A DNA stretch of 14,999 nt from Anaerolineae bacterium (GTDB taxonomy: Bacteria > Chloroflexota > Anaerolineae > B4-G1). Shown here piece after piece: positions 1 through 5,981 of this stretch. The position numbers were made by a program, and so were the translations under genes. The stretch is taken from assembly GCA_030612585.1 (NCBI GenBank), contig JAUWNP010000107.1, positions 1-14,999 on the forward strand. The letters run 5' to 3'. Within the stretch, counting starts at the first letter, position 1. Each line of letters opens with the position of its first letter. Below the pieces are notes generated by a model. It did no database searches and was not told the origin of the DNA. It saw only the letters and a list, made by a program, of their open reading frames with translations.

Positions 1-84
1 GGGGAGGCCCAGCCGCATCATCGTTTCCAGCAGAAGCGGAAAATCGTCAATATGTTCAGTGGTAATCGTTATCTCAGGGTTCAT
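1..84 (-). CDS. Transposase N-terminus, IS1634/DUF4277-like (partial, runs off left edge)
   Basis: The minus strand reads an ATG at 84-82 followed by 28 open codons to the window edge, beginning MNPEITITTEHIDDFPLLL and ending MMRLGLP. From memory, this resembles the N-terminal segment of IS4/IS1634-type transposases carrying the DUF4277 domain, which commonly start with 'ITTERVDDIPLLL' and continue with a Leu-rich stretch. If so, it marks the 5' end of an insertion sequence extending to the left of the window, with its outer end between about 84 and 142, just upstream of psuG. Only 28 residues are visible, so catalytic residues cannot be checked and it is unknown whether the element is intact. 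No convincing terminal inverted repeat or target duplication can be defined with one end visible. Confidence 0.55.
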   Translation of the reverse strand, partial: MNPEITITTEHIDDFPLLLETMMRLGLP

Positions 85-96
85 CCCCTGAGTTTA

Positions 97-116
97 CCAA
101 ATAATTCGCTATTTGG
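97..116. repeat. Short inverted repeat between transposase and psuG
   Basis: CCAAAT (97-102) and ATTTGG (111-116) are perfect complements around an 8-nt AT-rich spacer. The element lies between the divergent starts of the putative transposase and psuG. It could be part of an IS end or a small regulatory hairpin. The arms are only 6 bp, so it could also be chance. Confidence 0.35.
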
Positions 117-142
117 CTAGATTTTTCAGCGAACGGACAGAT

Positions 143-1051
143 ATGACTATCAGACTAATGAAGGACGTCGCTGTGGCACTGGCAGAAGGTGCGCCGGTAG
201 TAGCGCTGGAATCGGCACTCATCACCCACGGCTTCGCACCCCCGGCCAACCTGGACATCGCGCGACAGATGCAGGCGGCGGTGCGCGAGGAAGGGGCGAT
301 GCCGACCACGGTCGCCGTGCTCGAGGGTGAAGCGCGAGTGGGGCTGAGCGGGGACGAACTGGCGCGACTGGCCTCCGACCGGACGGCCCGCAAGATCAGC
401 CTGCGAGACCTGCCCGCCGTGCTGGCCCAGGGAGCCAGCGGCGGCACGACCGTCGCCGCGACGATGCACCTGGCTCACCGTGCTGGCGTCCGCGTCTTTG
501 CCACCGGCGGCATCGGCGGTGTGCACCGGGGCCATCCTGAGGACGTCTCAGCCGACCTCCTCGCGCTGGCTTCCATCCCTATCATCGTCGTCTGCGCGGG
601 GGCCAAGGCCATCCTCGACCTGCCGCGCACGTTGGAGTATCTGGAGACCCACGGCGTGCCGGTGATTGGCTACGGTACGGAGGAATTTCCCGCCTTCTAC
701 AGTCATCACTCGGGGCTGGAAGTGGATACCCGGGTTGAGACGCCGGAGGAGGTGGCACAGATGGCACAGGCGCGGGCAGAACTGGGCTTGTCGGCGGCGC
801 TCCTGGTCTGCGTCCCTGTCCCCGAGGCCGACGGACTCCCGGCCGGCGAGGCCGAGATGGCCATCGCGCAAGCGGTGGGGGAAGCGGATGCGGCTGGCGT
901 GAGCGGCAAGGCGCTGACGCCGTTCCTGCTGGCCCGGCTAGTCGAACTGACCGGCGGGCAGGCGCGCCGCGCCAACGAGGCACTCCTGCTCAACAATGCC
1001 CGCGTGGCGGCCGGCATCGCGCGGGCTCTGAAGGAGGCGACCAATGCGTGA
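143..1051 (+). CDS. psuG: Pseudouridine-5'-phosphate glycosidase
   Basis: PsuG reversibly cleaves the C-C glycosidic bond of pseudouridine 5'-phosphate to uracil and ribose 5-phosphate, in the cytoplasm. The 302-residue product matches the family's usual length of about 290-310. Visible family signatures are PVVALESALITHG (E23), GGTTVAATMHLAHRAGVRVFATGGIGGVHRG, DVSADL (D134, D138), CAGAKAILD with K155 at the position of the Schiff-base lysine, GYGTEEFPAFY, and a C-terminal LLLNNARV Asn pair. The open frame extends up to a TTG at 113, but ATG 143 fits the family N-terminus; the ribosome site is weak (GGACAG). Its stop overlaps the start of the next gene by 8 bp, implying translational coupling. 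The usual partner kinase psuK is not within the window on either side; it may lie elsewhere, or another kinase may supply the substrate. Confidence 0.93.
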   Translation: MTIRLMKDVAVALAEGAPVVALESALITHGFAPPANLDIARQMQAAVREEGAMPTTVAVLEGEARVGLSGDELARLASDRTARKISLRDLPAVLAQGASGGTTVAATMHLAHRAGVRVFATGGIGGVHRGHPEDVSADLLALASIPIIVVCAGAKAILDLPRTLEYLETHGVPVIGYGTEEFPAFYSHHSGLEVDTRVETPEEVAQMAQARAELGLSAALLVCVPVPEADGLPAGEAEMAIAQAVGEADAAGVSGKALTPFLLARLVELTGGQARRANEALLLNNARVAAGIARALKEATNA

Positions 1052-2924
1052 CCCCAGGTTTCTCCGCACACTCGAAGCGACCGCCATCCTGCTCTTCCTC
1101 GTTCAGGCCGTGCGTGTCCTATTCTCCGTCCTCTTCGGCCTCATCTATGATACCATCTTCGCCGAGACGCTGGCGATCAGCACGTTGGGCATCATCATGC
1201 TCTTCGTCATTCTGTCATTCCTGACGCCGCTTGTGGCCCCGCGCCGCAACCACCGCGTGCTGTTGCTCATCACAGCCATCGTCGCCGCTCTGGCCCGCGT
1301 TCCCTTGACAATCAACCTGCCGACGGTACGGCTCTGGAGCAGCATGCTCATTGTTGCAGCAAGCGGAATGTACGCCGCCACGCTGTTGCGCCAACGACCC
1401 CGTCTCTTCCCGACCGGGTTGGTGCTGGCCTTCGCCGCCGACCAATTCCTCCGCGCCGCTGGCAACACCTACGACATATCGCTGCGCGAGTGGTGGCTGC
1501 CGGTACAGGCTGCGCTTTCGATCGTGACGGGGGTCGTGGCCTGGCTGGCCTTCTCCCGCACTAAGACCGAAGAACCTCCGGCCGAGCAAGGCATTGGCCT
1601 CCTGGGCGGTTTGGCCGTGGGGGCGCTGCTGTTCCTCGAGACCTCACTGCTGGGCTTCCCCAACGCGCTGGCTCGTTGGAGCGGCGTGGGCTACGCCACC
1701 ATCACGCCATTGCTAATGGCGGTCACGCTCCTGCCGCTGATGCCCAGCGTCCGCCGACTGAGCAACCGGTTCCTGGGCGGGCCCTTCGGCTGGGCTCAGG
1801 ACAGGCGGCTGGGTGGTCTGGGGCTGCTCTTCCTGTCACTGACCGGGCTGGCGGCGGGGAAGCAGGCCGGTGGCCCTGTCGCCGCCCTGGGCCTGCTGCT
1901 AGCCCAGTTCCTCATCCTGATGGTGCTCCTGAACCTCGTCAGCCCCTGCCGCAGTGACCGGACGGGGCCGGCGCTGGCGCTGGGGTTTCTCCTGTTCCTC
2001 ATTCTCAACTTCGCGCTGGCCTTCGCTTTCACCTATCCCTACACCATCCCGGCCTTCCGTGGGATGGGGCTGTACGTCTTCCTGGTCGCCGCTGCCATCG
2101 CCTGTCTCCCCGCCCTCCGCCCCACATCTCTGAAACTTGAAACCTGGAACCTGAAACCACCCTGGGTCTGGGCCATCGCTGCACTCATCGTCGCCGTCGT
2201 CGTGGTCTTCGCCTGTCCCCCTGCGCTCAACCTGAAGAAAACCGGCCCCATCCGCGTCGCCACCTACAACATGCACTACGGCTACAACACCCCCTGGCAA
2301 CTCAACTTGGAGGAGCAAGCCCGCACCATCGAGGAGAGCGGAGCCGACATCGTGATGCTGCAGGAGGTGGATACCGGCCGCATCACCAGTTACGGCGTGG
2401 ACGACGCGCTGTGGCTGGCGCGCCGGCTGGGGATGCAGGAGGTCTACGGGCCGGCGTTGGAGGGGCTCTCCGGCATCGCGCTGCTCACCCGCTTCCCCAT
2501 CACCGAGGCTGACACCCAGCACCTGACCAGCCAGTTAGAGCAGACCGCCATCGTGCACGCCCGCGTGCAAGTCGGCGGCCGGCCGCTGGATGCCTACGGC
2601 GTCTGGCTGGGGCTGGAGCCCGAAGAGCGAGCGCGCCAGTTGGAGTATGCACTGGACATCATCGGCGACGCCTCCCCGGCCGTGTTCGGCGGCGACTTCA
2701 ACTCGACGCCCGATTCGCCCATCTACGCCCGCATCCGCGCGGCCGGGTTCGACGACCCCTTCATCGTCGGCGGCTTCGACCCGGCCCTCACCTCCCCGGC
2801 CATTGAGCCTATGGAGCGCATTGACTTCGTCTGGGCGCGCGGGCTGGAGGTGAGAGAGGCCCAGGTGCTCGATTCGCTGGCCTCCGATCACCGCTGCGTC
2901 GTGGTCGAAGTGGCGCTGCCGTGA
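1044..2924 (+). CDS. Multi-pass membrane protein with C-terminal endonuclease/exonuclease/phosphatase (EEP) domain
   Basis: The 626-residue product has two parts. Residues about 1-400 hold roughly ten or more hydrophobic segments, ending with a strong helix near residue 375 (IAALIVAVVVVFA). Residues about 403-626 form an EEP fold: RVATYNMHYG, LQEVD (E441), GDFNSTPDSP (D551, N553) and the terminal SDH (D615, H616), the metal-binding and catalytic set of DNase I/sphingomyelinase-type hydrolases. The domain follows the last helix, so it is probably held at the membrane, likely on the outer face, but topology is inferred. The substrate is unknown: a phospholipid head group, phosphodiester or nucleic acid are all possible. 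Membrane region plus EEP resembles eukaryotic Cwh43/PGAP2IP in layout only. Start ATG 1044 overlaps psuG by 8 bp. Two repeat elements lie in frame in non-membrane segments (residues 247-254 and 363-372). Confidence 0.85.
   Translation: MRDPRFLRTLEATAILLFLVQAVRVLFSVLFGLIYDTIFAETLAISTLGIIMLFVILSFLTPLVAPRRNHRVLLLITAIVAALARVPLTINLPTVRLWSSMLIVAASGMYAATLLRQRPRLFPTGLVLAFAADQFLRAAGNTYDISLREWWLPVQAALSIVTGVVAWLAFSRTKTEEPPAEQGIGLLGGLAVGALLFLETSLLGFPNALARWSGVGYATITPLLMAVTLLPLMPSVRRLSNRFLGGPFGWAQDRRLGGLGLLFLSLTGLAAGKQAGGPVAALGLLLAQFLILMVLLNLVSPCRSDRTGPALALGFLLFLILNFALAFAFTYPYTIPAFRGMGLYVFLVAAAIACLPALRPTSLKLETWNLKPPWVWAIAALIVAVVVVFACPPALNLKKTGPIRVATYNMHYGYNTPWQLNLEEQARTIEESGADIVMLQEVDTGRITSYGVDDALWLARRLGMQEVYGPALEGLSGIALLTRFPITEADTQHLTSQLEQTAIVHARVQVGGRPLDAYGVWLGLEPEERARQLEYALDIIGDASPAVFGGDFNSTPDSPIYARIRAAGFDDPFIVGGFDPALTSPAIEPMERIDFVWARGLEVREAQVLDSLASDHRCVVVEVALP
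1783..1806 (+). repeat. Dispersed-type repeat (CTCAGGACAGGC family) inside the EEP gene
   Basis: The 24-bp stretch begins CCTTCGGC and ends GCTCAGGACAGGC. It resembles a repeat I recall as widely scattered in bacterial genomes, of the form CCTTCGACAAGCTCAGGACAGGC. It is read in frame and encodes PFGWAQDRR in a hydrophilic loop between membrane helices. The match is from memory; genome copy number cannot be tested here. Confidence 0.5.
2130..2157 (+). repeat. Heptamer array (CTGAAAC x4) inside the EEP gene
   Basis: Four consecutive 7-bp units are visible: CTGAAAC, TTGAAAC, CTGGAAC and CTGAAAC. They are translated as LKLETWNLKP (residues 363-372) in the segment just before the last membrane helix. 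The array has the same period, though not the same unit, as the intergenic arrays elsewhere in this window. Confidence 0.8.
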
Positions 2925-3004
2925 TCACTTGTGTGAGTGGTCTGCGGAGTTCTTGATTGCGCTGGCTTGATTGCGCCGGATGGCAGCACTCACTGGCCGC
3001 CAAT

Positions 3005-3033
3005 TTGCACTGCCTGCCCCGTCGTGCTACAAT
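3005..3033 (+). promoter_or_regulatory. Sigma-70-type promoter for the HNH gene
   Basis: TTGCAC (3005-3010) and TACAAT (3028-3033) are separated by 17 nt, with an upstream TGC touching the -10 box. Transcription would start near 3040 and give a leader of about 77 nt before ATG 3117. It sits in the 192-bp gap after the EEP gene. Apart from this promoter, that gap shows only a direct 14-mer-like repeat (TTGATTGCGCTGG/TTGATTGCGCCGG, 2954-2980). Confidence 0.65.
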
Positions 3034-3116
3034 CCCCGCTAAAGCGATTTACGCCATTGCTATATGCGTTTTAGGCAGATTGGCTTGTGCTGTTAGAGTG
3101 GAGGGAAGGTGACAGA

Positions 3117-3593
3117 ATGGAGGAGGGGAGCAAATGGCAACGGGCAGCACAGAGACGACAGATCCTGGAAAGAGAGGGAGTACCAGGGTTCACCGACACT
3201 GAGTTTGAGGAATTGTGTAGACGGTATGGGGGGCGGTGTCCCTGTTGTGGAGGAAGGCTTGATCTCACCGCCGATCACGTCTCCCCCTTGAGCAAGGGGG
3301 GAAGCCATTCGATTGATAATATACAGCCATTATGCAAGGAGTGTAATTCGCAGAAGCACACTTTAACGGTGGACTTTCGGAAAGCGGAGAATAGGTTCAG
3401 GTTCTTTGTGAGTAAGTCTGGCAGTAAGCGCCATATTGTGGCTGGCGAGGAAGGTCGGACAATTTGCGGATTGCGTGCTCACAAGCCACTTGAGTTTTCG
3501 GAAGTATCCGGGGAATTGCCATTGTGTCGTAGGTGTAAGTGGGCACTTCGTGGCGAACTGGAACGGTTGCAAACGAAGGTGGAGAATGGATGA
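3117..3593 (+). CDS. HNH endonuclease with C-terminal Cys/His cluster
   Basis: A 158-residue soluble protein. Its centre is a canonical HNH/ββα-metal site with a zinc knuckle: CPCCGGRL, then LTADHVSPLSKGGSHSIDN, then LCKECNSQKH, giving two CxxC pairs, the DH pair and the catalytic-type Asn/His region. Such domains nick or cut DNA and occur in restriction enzymes, phage proteins and mobile-element nucleases. The C-terminal ~50 residues carry RHIVAGEEGRTICG and LCRRCKWAL, an H-C-C-C pattern that may bind a second metal. ATG 3117 is preferred over GTG 3087 because AAGGTGA (3106-3112) lies 4 nt upstream. The gene is much poorer in G+C (51/120 in 3301-3420 by hand count) than recF (89/120 in 4201-4320), suggesting recent transfer. 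No partner methylase or phage gene adjoins it, so its role is open. Confidence 0.87.
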   Translation: MEEGSKWQRAAQRRQILEREGVPGFTDTEFEELCRRYGGRCPCCGGRLDLTADHVSPLSKGGSHSIDNIQPLCKECNSQKHTLTVDFRKAENRFRFFVSKSGSKRHIVAGEEGRTICGLRAHKPLEFSEVSGELPLCRRCKWALRGELERLQTKVENG

Positions 3594-3628
3594 GAGGGCA
3601 ATCCGCCTAAGGGTACAATAGGAAGACT

Positions 3629-4867
3629 ATGCACATCCGTTACCTCAGCCTGACCAACTTCCGCAACTACGCCCGGTTGGAATTGGCCTTGCCCGAGCGC
3701 CCGCTGCTCCTTCACGGCGCGAACGCCCAGGGCAAGACCAGCCTGCTGGAGGCAATCTACCTTCTCTCCACCGGTTCCTCACCCCTCACCTCGCTCGACC
3801 GTCAACTCATAAGCTGGAAGGCCGAGGCGGAAGGTCTGCCCTACGCCCGCGTGTGGGCCGAGGTCGTGCGGAGCGATCGCATCCAGGAGGTGGAGATCGT
3901 CCTGGAGAAGAAGTCGCTGTCGAACGGCACGGTCCGGCTGCAAAAGACGATTCGCGTGGACCGGGCACGCAAACGCCGCGCCGACCTGGCAGGGCGGCTG
4001 AACGTCGTGCTTTTTATGCCGCAGGATGTGGAGTTGGTCGCTGGACCGCCCGCCGGCCGCCGCCGCTACCTGGACGACACACTGTGCCAGGTAGACAGAG
4101 ACTATTGTACGGCGTTGGAGCGCTACACCGAGACCCTGCGCCAGCGCAACGCAACGTTGCGCCACCTGCGCGACGAGGGGGGCGACCCGGCTCAACTGAC
4201 CCCCTTCGAGGAGATACTCGCCCGCGAGGGGGTCATCGTCGCCAACGGCCGCCGCGAACTGGTGGCCGCTCTCTCGCAGCGCGCCGGCCGCATCCACCAG
4301 CGGCTCGCTGGCGGGGTGGAGTGGCTGCGTCTGGAGTACTGCCCCAACTTCGACCCGGCCGCGCCGCCCGCGCTGAAGTACCAGATGGGACTGGGTTTGC
4401 GGCCCTACGAAGGCCCCCCGGCAGGGGTCGAGGCCGAGAATCTGGTGGCAGCCTTCCGGCAGGCGCTCCTGGCGCGGCGGGCGGACGAGATAACGCGCGG
4501 AGTGACACTCACCGGCCCGCACCGGGACGAACTGCGCTTCGTCGCTGGCAGTCCCACCCACGGCACGCACGAGGTGGACCTGGGCACATTCGGCTCACGC
4601 GGGCAGCAGCGCACGGCGGTGCTGGCGCTCAAACTGGCGGAACTGGAATGGATGAAGGAGCGGACAGGGGAGGCCCCTGTGCTTCTACTCGACGAGGTAC
4701 TGGCCGAACTGGACACAGACAGGCGACGCTACCTCCTGGCTCAGGTAGATAGCGTTGAGCAGGCGCTACTCACCGCCACCGACCCCGAGATGTTCAGCGC
4801 CGAGTTCCGGGAGCGGGCAGTGATGATGGAGGTGCGGGGGGGGATTGTGAAGGGAGTAGGTGAGTAA
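3629..4867 (+). CDS. recF: DNA replication and repair protein RecF
   Basis: RecF is a cytoplasmic SMC/Rad50-like ATPase that helps load RecA at single-stranded gaps with RecO and RecR. The N-terminus reads LSLTNFRNYARLEL, then Walker A GANAQGKTS (residues 30-38). The ABC signature region is GSRGQQRTAVLALKLAE near residue 322, and Walker B plus D-loop is LLLDEVLAELD near residue 351. The 412-residue length is somewhat above the usual 360-390. ATG 3629 follows AGGAAG with 6 nt spacing, and TACAAT at 3614-3619 could be a -10 box although no good -35 is seen, so a promoter there is uncertain. The HNH gene is only 35 bp upstream and may read through. dnaA, dnaN and gyrB, common companions, are absent. 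The stop TAA lies in the first unit of the octamer hairpin shared with convergent rsmG. Confidence 0.95.
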   Translation: MHIRYLSLTNFRNYARLELALPERPLLLHGANAQGKTSLLEAIYLLSTGSSPLTSLDRQLISWKAEAEGLPYARVWAEVVRSDRIQEVEIVLEKKSLSNGTVRLQKTIRVDRARKRRADLAGRLNVVLFMPQDVELVAGPPAGRRRYLDDTLCQVDRDYCTALERYTETLRQRNATLRHLRDEGGDPAQLTPFEEILAREGVIVANGRRELVAALSQRAGRIHQRLAGGVEWLRLEYCPNFDPAAPPALKYQMGLGLRPYEGPPAGVEAENLVAAFRQALLARRADEITRGVTLTGPHRDELRFVAGSPTHGTHEVDLGTFGSRGQQRTAVLALKLAELEWMKERTGEAPVLLLDEVLAELDTDRRRYLLAQVDSVEQALLTATDPEMFSAEFRERAVMMEVRGGIVKGVGE

Positions 4868-4946
4868 ATGAGTAGATGAGTAAATGAGGCAATGAGGAAC
4901 GAGGGCGTGCCTCACCTGCTCATTCCTCGTCTACCCACCTACTCAC
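4860..4946. terminator. Octamer-built bidirectional hairpin between convergent recF and rsmG
   Basis: The plus strand shows five 8-bp units from 4861: TGAGTAAA, TGAGTAGA, TGAGTAAA, TGAGGCAA and TGAGGAAC. The right side (4910-4946) read on the minus strand has similar units (TGAGTAGG, TGGGTAGA, TGAGCAGG). The two sides pair as arms 4860-4897 and 4910-4946 with several mismatches and a 12-nt loop. The recF stop (4865-4867) and rsmG stop (4943-4945) both fall inside the arms. Placement suggests termination of both transcripts, but there is no clear U-tract, so the role is inferred. Confidence 0.6.
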
Positions 4947-5662
4947 CTCAGCGGCCTCTTCTGCGGCACGCCCGGCCTACGGGGGTACTTCTCCAGCGTA
5001 GCGGCCACCTTATCCACCACCACCAGGTAGCGCGTCTCGGCCAGTCCACGCAGTTCCACCGGCACCAGTTGCCGCACCCGTCCCCCCAGCGTCAAGATGG
5101 CAGCATCGGCTCTGTGCACCTCGGCGGCGGCCCCCTCTCCCTTCTGCGCCAGTATAGCGCCCCCCACCCGCACCAGCGGCAGCAGGTACTCCGCCAGCGC
5201 TGGCATCTCCGCCACAGCGCGGGCCACTGCCCAGTCGTACCGCTCGCGGTGAGCCGGGTCGCGCCCCAGTTCCTCCGCCCGCCCGTGGATCACCCCCACG
5301 TCCCTCAGTCCCAGCACTTGCACCACGTGCTCCAGGAAAGTCACCTTCTTGCCCGTCGCCTCCAGCAGCGTCAGCCGCATCCCTGGACAGACGATCTTGA
5401 GCAGCAACCCTGGAAACCCTGCCCCCGTGCCCACGTCAATCACCCGCGCCCCGGCCGCCAGTTCCGCCTGGGGCAGCGCCTTGAGACAAGAGAGAGAATC
5501 GAGGAAGTGACGCACCAGCACCCCCTCCCAATCGGTGATAGCGGTCAGGTTGAAGCGCTCGTTCCAGGCCACCAGTTCCCGGTAGTAAGTCTCGCAGGCG
5601 GTCAAGTGGTGGCTGGCGAGCGTGACCCCCAGTTCACACGCGCCTGCGATTAGCGGTTCCAT
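4943..5662 (-). CDS. rsmG: 16S rRNA (guanine-527-N7)-methyltransferase RsmG
   Basis: RsmG (GidB) transfers a methyl group from S-adenosylmethionine to N7 of G527 in 16S rRNA; loss of it causes low-level streptomycin resistance in several bacteria. The 239 residues show the family pattern: YYRELVAWNERFNLTAI near the N-terminus, HFLDSL, the SAM-binding VIDVGTGAGFPGL, LLEATGKKVTFL, YDWAVARAVAEMPALAEYLLPLV, LAQKG, and the C-terminal YPRRPGVPQKRPL. Length is normal. The start is ATG at 5662 (minus); no strong ribosome site is visible upstream. The gene is convergent with recF and divergent from the nucleoside-uptake operon. Its leader would run through the heptamer array at 5701-5760 if the -10 candidate at 5763-5758 is used. 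Confidence 0.96.
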   Translation of the reverse strand: MEPLIAGACELGVTLASHHLTACETYYRELVAWNERFNLTAITDWEGVLVRHFLDSLSCLKALPQAELAAGARVIDVGTGAGFPGLLLKIVCPGMRLTLLEATGKKVTFLEHVVQVLGLRDVGVIHGRAEELGRDPAHRERYDWAVARAVAEMPALAEYLLPLVRVGGAILAQKGEGAAAEVHRADAAILTLGGRVRQLVPVELRGLAETRYLVVVDKVAATLEKYPRRPGVPQKRPLR

Positions 5663-5700
5663 TGACTGGGGGGGCTCTTAGACTCTGGGGATTGGGCTTC

Positions 5701-5760
5701 GTCATTTGTCATTTGTCATTCGTCATTTGTTCATTGTTCATTGTTCATTGTTCATTCATT
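5701..5760. repeat. Heptamer array (GTCATTT / GTTCATT)
   Basis: Eight consecutive 7-bp units are visible: GTCATTT twice, GTCATTC, GTCATTT, then GTTCATT four times, ending in a partial CATT. It lies 38 bp upstream of the rsmG start. It has no spacer structure and no gene; it behaves as a short tandem repeat. Confidence 0.9.
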
Positions 5761-5786
5761 ATATCATGTCATGCTCATAAGTGCAC
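5758..5786 (-). promoter_or_regulatory. Candidate rsmG promoter
   Basis: On the minus strand TATAAT occupies 5763-5758. Seventeen nt upstream is GTGCAC (5786-5781), a weak -35 that resembles the TTGCAC used at 3005. The start would lie near 5750, so the transcript would begin inside the heptamer array. The -10 is convincing and the -35 is poor. Confidence 0.35.
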
Positions 5787-5804
5787 ATCGAAGCGTTGGG
5801 GACA

Positions 5805-5841
5805 CGAACTGGAGTCCCCACTTGCCTTTGTCTCCAGTTCG
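5805..5841. promoter_or_regulatory. Inverted repeat spanning the bmpA -35 region (possible operator)
   Basis: CGAACTGGAG (5805-5814) and CTCCAGTTCG (5832-5841) are a perfect 10-bp inverted repeat with a 17-nt spacer. The -35 hexamer lies in the spacer and the right arm ends just before the -10 box, a position fit for a repressor or a regulated switch. No regulator gene is present in the window. Confidence 0.5.
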
Positions 5842-5849
5842 GCTATAAT
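5822..5849 (+). promoter_or_regulatory. Sigma-70-type promoter for the nucleoside-uptake operon
   Basis: TTGCCT (5822-5827) and a perfect TATAAT (5844-5849) are 16 nt apart. Transcription would start near 5856, giving a leader of about 126 nt before the bmpA ATG. Confidence 0.7.
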
Positions 5850-5855
5850 ATATCC

Positions 5856-5981
5856 ACCGTGCTGAATGGATGGCTTTAGGTCCGTGCGAAAAGGAGGTGA
5901 GCATAGCGAAAGAGTCCTGAACCATGTCCCCAGTGAACGACAGAACCTTACAGAATCTATTCAATTGGGAGGAGAATCAAA
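5856..5981 (+). other. Long 5' leader of bmpA with tiny ORFs and an unpaired Shine-Dalgarno
   Basis: Between the promoter and bmpA lie a 16-codon ORF (5870-5920, MALGPCEKEVSIAKES) and, 3 nt after its stop, a 21-codon ORF (5924-5989, MSPVNDRTL...ENQNA) whose end overlaps the bmpA start by 8 nt. AAGGAGGTGA (5891-5900) is an ideal Shine-Dalgarno, but no ATG, GTG or TTG follows at the proper distance. The arrangement could be a translational leader or simply chance. No known riboswitch fold was recognised. Confidence 0.35.

Noticed and set aside
2925..3004. GTGAGTG / CACTCAC inverted repeat after the EEP gene as a terminator
   Set aside because: The arms are 7 bp with a loop of about 48 nt and no U-tract, too weak to call.
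3853..4752. A 299-codon plus-strand frame and a minus-strand frame (3779-4570) overlapping recF
   Set aside because: Both translate to Arg/Gly/Pro- or Gln/Val-rich sequence typical of high-G+C shadow frames; recF is intact across the region.
4900..5020. Replication origin near recF/rsmG, prompted by TTATCCACC near 5010
   Set aside because: This is one imperfect DnaA-box-like match inside rsmG coding sequence. No cluster of boxes, AT-rich unwinding region, dnaA or dnaN is present.
4892..5653. A 253-codon plus-strand frame opposite rsmG
   Set aside because: The translation is dominated by His, Gln, Pro and Ser with no motif, and the minus strand carries a full RsmG.
5856..5981. Purine riboswitch in the bmpA leader
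   Set aside because: The conserved core and paired stems of the purine aptamer were looked for by eye and not found. A new class cannot be excluded but has no positive evidence.
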